A stretch of 35,508 bases of DNA from Syntrophobacter sp. SbD1 (GTDB taxonomy: Bacteria; Desulfobacterota; Syntrophobacteria; Syntrophobacterales; Syntrophobacteraceae), in contig OMOE01000107.1 of assembly GCA_900290365.1 (NCBI GenBank), forward strand, positions 1-35,508, read 5' to 3'. The position numbers and the translations under genes were made by a program. This document shows positions 32,442 through 35,508 of this stretch, one piece after another. Below the pieces are notes generated by a model, which saw nothing but the letters and a program-made list of their open reading frames with translations, did not search any database and was not told where the DNA came from. The first letter of the stretch is position 1. Each line of letters begins with the position of its first letter.

Positions 32442-32933
32442 TTATTCCGATTCGTGAAATTCGGCTGAATTGGCCAGTTTATCAAGGATTCTGTCGATTT
32501 TTTCCGGGGTCAGTTTTCCATACACCCGCTTATTTATCACCATTGCGGGAGCACGGTCGCAATAGCCGATACAGCAGACCGGCAGAAGCGTGAAGAGCCC
32601 ATCCGGACTTGTCCCGCCCATGGGAACGCCGGCGCGGGCGCTGATGTAGTCGATTATGCTCTGGTGGCCTTCGAGCCAGCATACGGTGCTGTCACAGACC
32701 TTGATGACATATTTTCCAACAGGGCTTCGGTAGATATAGTCATAGAACGTGGCAAGCTCCTCAAGCTCAAGGGGAGTCATGCCGAGCAGCCCCGCCGCTT
32801 CGACCATGGCTTCGTCACTCATCCAGCCCTGGAGTTCCTGAATTTCGAACATCACATCTATGGCCTTCTCGCGGGGCGATTCCGCATCCGAAATCATTTT
32901 CTCAAGCTTGAGTTTCAATTCATCAGGAAGCAT
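32442..32933 (-). CDS. nuoE: NADH-quinone oxidoreductase subunit E-like protein (NuoE)
   Basis: 163 residues, a 2Fe-2S thioredoxin-like subunit. The cluster ligands are C80 and C85 (CDSTVC), C121 and C125 (CIGYC), with an additional cysteine at 120. The N-terminal helical segment (about 20-65) is typical. It is the first gene of nuoEFG-ROK. Immediately upstream of the start lies a GAGTTTT-type repeat tract, and no clear promoter can be seen there. Confidence 0.94.
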   Translation of the reverse strand: MLPDELKLKLEKMISDAESPREKAIDVMFEIQELQGWMSDEAMVEAAGLLGMTPLELEELATFYDYIYRSPVGKYVIKVCDSTVCWLEGHQSIIDYISARAGVPMGGTSPDGLFTLLPVCCIGYCDRAPAMVINKRVYGKLTPEKIDRILDKLANSAEFHESE

Positions 32934-32937
32934 ATGA

Positions 32938-32975
32938 GAGTTTTCAGTTTTGAGTTTTGAGTTTTGAGTTATGAG
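32938..32975. repeat. GAGTTTT-type intergenic repeat upstream of nuoE
   Basis: Several copies of the unit GAGTTTT follow one another, directly before the nuoE start when read on the minus strand. It is the same loose family as 7095-7133. The rest of 32976-33159 shows no feature I can support. Confidence 0.7.
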
Positions 32976-33159
32976 TCAGTTACGTTCCATCCGAAGTCTA
33001 AATCTTCCACGGCAACGAGGGTCTAAAAGGCAGCGCTTAATTCTTTCATATTACTTGAAGTTGCATTATTTTTAATCAACTGCAAACTAAGTCTGTGGCC
33101 GTAAAAGTCAATGAACAGGGAGCAGTGGAGATTTTCGTCTTCCGATTAAAGGCGCCGCT

Positions 33160-33480
33160 ATGATTGACGAGAAAATTCTGCAGGAAATTGTCACGCGCAT
33201 TGTTGCAGCCACGAAACCCAGCCAGGTAATTTTGTTTGCCTCCTACGGGCGCAACGAGGCTGATGAAGACTCCGACCTTGATATTATGGTTATTCAGCCG
33301 CGGGAGACCAATCGAGGGGAAGAAATGGTGCTTTTGCGCCAACTTATTGGTCCCATCGGGACCGGGGTGGATGTGTTGGTATACTCGGAAGCCGAATATG
33401 AACGGCGCAGCCGCGTAGCCGGCACATTGCTCTACTGGGCACGGAAGGAGGGGCGCACGATATATGAAGCCCCACATTGA
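33160..33480 (+). CDS. Minimal nucleotidyltransferase (MNT type) without a HEPN partner
   Basis: 106 residues of the nucleotidyltransferase fold. The motif FASYGRNEADEDSDLDIMV (26-44) carries the metal-binding D39 and D41, and D71 in VDVLVY is the third. The usual FGS start of the motif is FAS here. Such proteins usually form toxin-antitoxin pairs with a HEPN gene, as MNT antitoxins that modify the HEPN protein. Here the next gene instead is an M32 peptidase that overlaps it by 17 bp. The upstream neighbour is the nuo operon in the other direction. Confidence 0.85.
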   Translation: MIDEKILQEIVTRIVAATKPSQVILFASYGRNEADEDSDLDIMVIQPRETNRGEEMVLLRQLIGPIGTGVDVLVYSEAEYERRSRVAGTLLYWARKEGRTIYEAPH

Positions 33481-34990
33481 GGAACCCGCGGAAGCTTACC
33501 GATGGCTGCTGGACTATTCCAGAACCACCGCGCTGTATGATTCGATGAAAGCGCTGCTGCATTGGGACCAGCGCACATGCCTTCCCCGGGAAGGCCATTC
33601 ACACCGAGCGGAGCAAATCGCAACAATCACCGCTCTTCTTTACAGGCGCACGACGGACCCCCGGTTCGGAGAAATGCTTGCGAAGGCCGAAGACTCGGGA
33701 ATCGCAGGAGAACCTCTATCCGATGAGGCTGCAAATCTACGTGAATGGAAAAGAAGATATGAGCGCTCAACCAAAATATCGGAAACGCTCGCAGTAGAGC
33801 TTGCAAAGGCGGGCTCCGAAGGGGAGCTTGCCTGGCAAAACATGAGACGCCAAAATGACTGGAAAGGGTTTCTTCCGTATCTCAAGCGTATCATAAGCCT
33901 TAAACGGCAGGAGGCTGCGGAGCTTTCCAGTGATGGGGAAGAGATTTACGATGCGCTGATCGAAAATTTCGAACCGGGCGAAAAAGCAAAAAATATCGAA
34001 CCCCTTTTCGACAGGCTTGCAGGGGCTGCTTTTGAATTGCTCCAAAGAATCGAAAACTCGGGGCAAAAACCGGACACGGCAGCCTTAAAGGGTGATTCAC
34101 CTGAGTCCATTCAGAAGCGCTTCATAGAGAAAGTAGTCACCCGCCTGGGCTACAATCTCGGCGCAGGCAGGATAGACCTCTCAGCCCATCCTTTTACCTC
34201 GAAGATCGGACCGGGTGACGTTCGAATAACTACAAGGTTCGACCCAAACTCGCCTGTAATGGGCCTGCTCAGCTCGATCCATGAAACTGGACACGCCCTC
34301 TACGAGCAGGGTCTGCCACTGGAACATTGGGGCACCCCTCGCGGCAGGTCGATATCAATGGCAATCCACGAGTCCCAGTCGCGAATGTGGGAAAACATAG
34401 CGGCAAAGTCTTTCGGGTTCTGGAAGCATTTCTACCCCGAAGCACGCGCGCATTTTCCGTGGTTGAACAACGTGGAGATCGGCAAGTTCCTTTTCGCCCT
34501 GAACGAGGTTCGTCCAAGCCTGATACGCACCGAGGCGGATGAGGTTACCTACAATCTTCACATCATCATGCGATTTGAACTGGAGAGAATGCTGATCGGA
34601 GGGCAACTCGAGGCAGACGATCTCCCCGAAGCCTGGAACACCAAAATGGAAAAGTATTTTCACCTGCTCCCGCCCGATCACGCCGACGGCGTGATGCAGG
34701 ACGTACATTGGCCGTCAGGAGCAATCGGCTATTTTCCCAGCTATGCCCTTGGAAACATGTATGCAGCGCAGTTTTACGCCAAAGCGGAACGGGATTCTGG
34801 CGATTTGCAGAAAATGTTCGAAGCGGGTGAATTTGCTCCTCTTCTCGAATGGTTTCGGCAAAACGTCCATTCGCAGGGAAGCCGCTATCTCCCCCGAAGC
34901 CTGGTACAGGCCGCCACGGGCGAGGAACTCAAGGCTGATTATTTGATCGATTATTTGAGAAACAAATATGAAAGGCTCTACGGGTTGTAA
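33464..34990 (+). CDS. M32-family carboxypeptidase (carboxypeptidase Taq type)
   Basis: Zinc metallocarboxypeptidase of 508 residues, normal for the family. The zinc motif HETGH is at 273-277, and the third ligand glutamate is in the downstream HESQSRMWEN block. No signal peptide is seen, so it should be cytoplasmic and act in peptide turnover. The N-terminal helical region DYSRTTALYDSMKALLHWDQ is typical. The ATG at 33464 overlaps the end of the nucleotidyltransferase gene by 17 bp, which implies co-translation. The last residues ERLYGL end a clean helix. Confidence 0.94.
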   Translation: MKPHIEEPAEAYRWLLDYSRTTALYDSMKALLHWDQRTCLPREGHSHRAEQIATITALLYRRTTDPRFGEMLAKAEDSGIAGEPLSDEAANLREWKRRYERSTKISETLAVELAKAGSEGELAWQNMRRQNDWKGFLPYLKRIISLKRQEAAELSSDGEEIYDALIENFEPGEKAKNIEPLFDRLAGAAFELLQRIENSGQKPDTAALKGDSPESIQKRFIEKVVTRLGYNLGAGRIDLSAHPFTSKIGPGDVRITTRFDPNSPVMGLLSSIHETGHALYEQGLPLEHWGTPRGRSISMAIHESQSRMWENIAAKSFGFWKHFYPEARAHFPWLNNVEIGKFLFALNEVRPSLIRTEADEVTYNLHIIMRFELERMLIGGQLEADDLPEAWNTKMEKYFHLLPPDHADGVMQDVHWPSGAIGYFPSYALGNMYAAQFYAKAERDSGDLQKMFEAGEFAPLLEWFRQNVHSQGSRYLPRSLVQAATGEELKADYLIDYLRNKYERLYGL

Positions 34991-35001
34991 CGGGGTAAAA
35001 G

Positions 35002-35028
35002 GGTTGCGGGTTGTGGGTTGTGGACTGT
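35002..35028. repeat. GGGTTGTG-type short repeat
   Basis: GGTTGCGGGTTGTGGGTTGTGG is a short degenerate tandem tract, 12 bp after the M32 stop. No function evident. Confidence 0.5.
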
Positions 35029-35084
35029 CCGACCTGGTTCATGCCCTGTTTCCGGAGGAAGCGATCCCTCCACCGGCAAGTCTT

Positions 35085-35241
35085 GTTGACACGGATGAAC
35101 ACGGATAGACACGGATACATCAAGAAAATCAATTCAGGACCCATTTTTACTCCGTTTGGCAGAGCTGCTTAAAACCTCCCTTGCGCTCCGCTCCGAGGCA
35201 ATCCGTTTGGATACCGATAAATACGGATGGACACGGATTTC
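35085..35241. repeat. ACACGGAT-type interspersed repeat cluster
   Basis: Units of the form ACACGGAT occur at 35089-35117 (three copies) and again, degenerate, at 35210-35240. This motif is a familiar noncoding repeat in several bacterial genomes. Short open frames on both strands through it are not coding. Confidence 0.6.
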
Positions 35242-35432
35242 TCACCACTTCGCGGTTATAAGGCCTGCGCCGCGTGGGATCAGTTGTCAGCAAAACCGAT
35301 CTGCAAGTCCGAATTGGAGCGATCGATATCAACGAGAAGAGGCAAAAAGGCAATTAGAAATTATGAATTAGTATCTCAGGTCCCCATGGGACACCCTGAA
35401 ACCGCGAAAAGGTGGAGGCCCCCCTGTTCGTC

Positions 35433-35459
35433 ATTCCGGCAGGGTTTTTGGGCCGGAAT
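35433..35459. repeat. ATTCCGGC/GCCGGAAT hairpin repeat
   Basis: ATTCCGGC (35433-35440) pairs with GCCGGAAT (35452-35459) around an 11-base loop with a T tract. It resembles the CGTCATTCC...GGAATCCAG intergenic repeats of many proteobacteria. The whole stretch 34991-35508 contains no gene I can support. Confidence 0.65.
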
Positions 35460-35508
35460 CCAGCGGAGCCGCTACGTCCGCAGACGCCGTTTGAACGAGA
35501 ATGAAACT

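Noticed and set aside
35147..35371. Short open frames on both strands at the window end
   Set aside because: They run through ACACGGAT-type repeats and have no ribosome binding site or family similarity.

Overview
The window looks like a chromosomal segment of an anaerobic bacterium of the former Deltaproteobacteria (sulfate-reducing or syntrophic type, Syntrophobacterales-like). This is an inference from gene content: a CooC-type ATPase with a DUF3786 protein, a soluble NuoEFG module, an Fe-S (class I) fumarase next to a fumarate reductase/succinate dehydrogenase-type flavoprotein, and short-chain acyl-CoA oxidation genes. I recognise no rRNA, tRNA or CRISPR array.

Layout. 1-2.5 kb (+): an unrecognised protein, pgpA, an HD-domain protein and ddl. 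2.5-6.5 kb (-): a kinase-like/P-loop fusion, then the operon DUF3786 - cooC - folE2, which fits one-carbon (CODH/acetyl-CoA synthase) metabolism. 6.6-10.3 kb (+): a zinc-ribbon thioredoxin with a WCGHC active site and a 1036-residue membrane/TPR protein. 10.1-12.8 kb (-): FecR-domain protein, FRG-domain protein and an enlarged exosortase/archaeosortase-like protease, whose 3' end overlaps the membrane protein gene. 12.9-16.6 kb (-): DUF167, thiolase, 3-hydroxybutyryl-CoA dehydrogenase and acyl-CoA dehydrogenase. 16.7-18.2 kb (+): an exported DUF4412-like protein and an FAH-family hydrolase. 18.3-21.5 kb (-): class I fumarase and an FAD protein, with a CRP-like operator between them.

21.5-23.5 kb looks like recently acquired or decayed DNA: a Gly/Tyr-rich remnant, a short-chain dehydrogenase remnant, an intact cupin with the metal ligands of bacterial hydroxynitrile lyases, and a zinc alcohol dehydrogenase. 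A Nudix hydrolase follows on the minus strand.

24.27-27.68 kb is a nested mobile region. The outer unit (about 534 bp once the insertion is removed) is a DUF559 endonuclease-like gene bracketed by two layers of inverted repeats that also supply its ribosome binding site and its stop codon. An IS1595-family element (2876 bp, matching inverted ends, 8-bp target duplication TTTCCTAA) has inserted into one of those repeats. It carries a transposase plus four passenger genes, including a HEPN-like protein. This DUF559 repeat unit is my best candidate for an undescribed system.

27.7-32.9 kb (-): nuoE-nuoF-nuoG followed 3 bp later by a ROK-family sugar kinase. 33.2-35.0 kb (+): an orphan minimal nucleotidyltransferase and an M32 carboxypeptidase. 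The last 500 bp hold only repeats. Several families of short intergenic repeats recur through the window, often touching stop codons or lying just before start codons.
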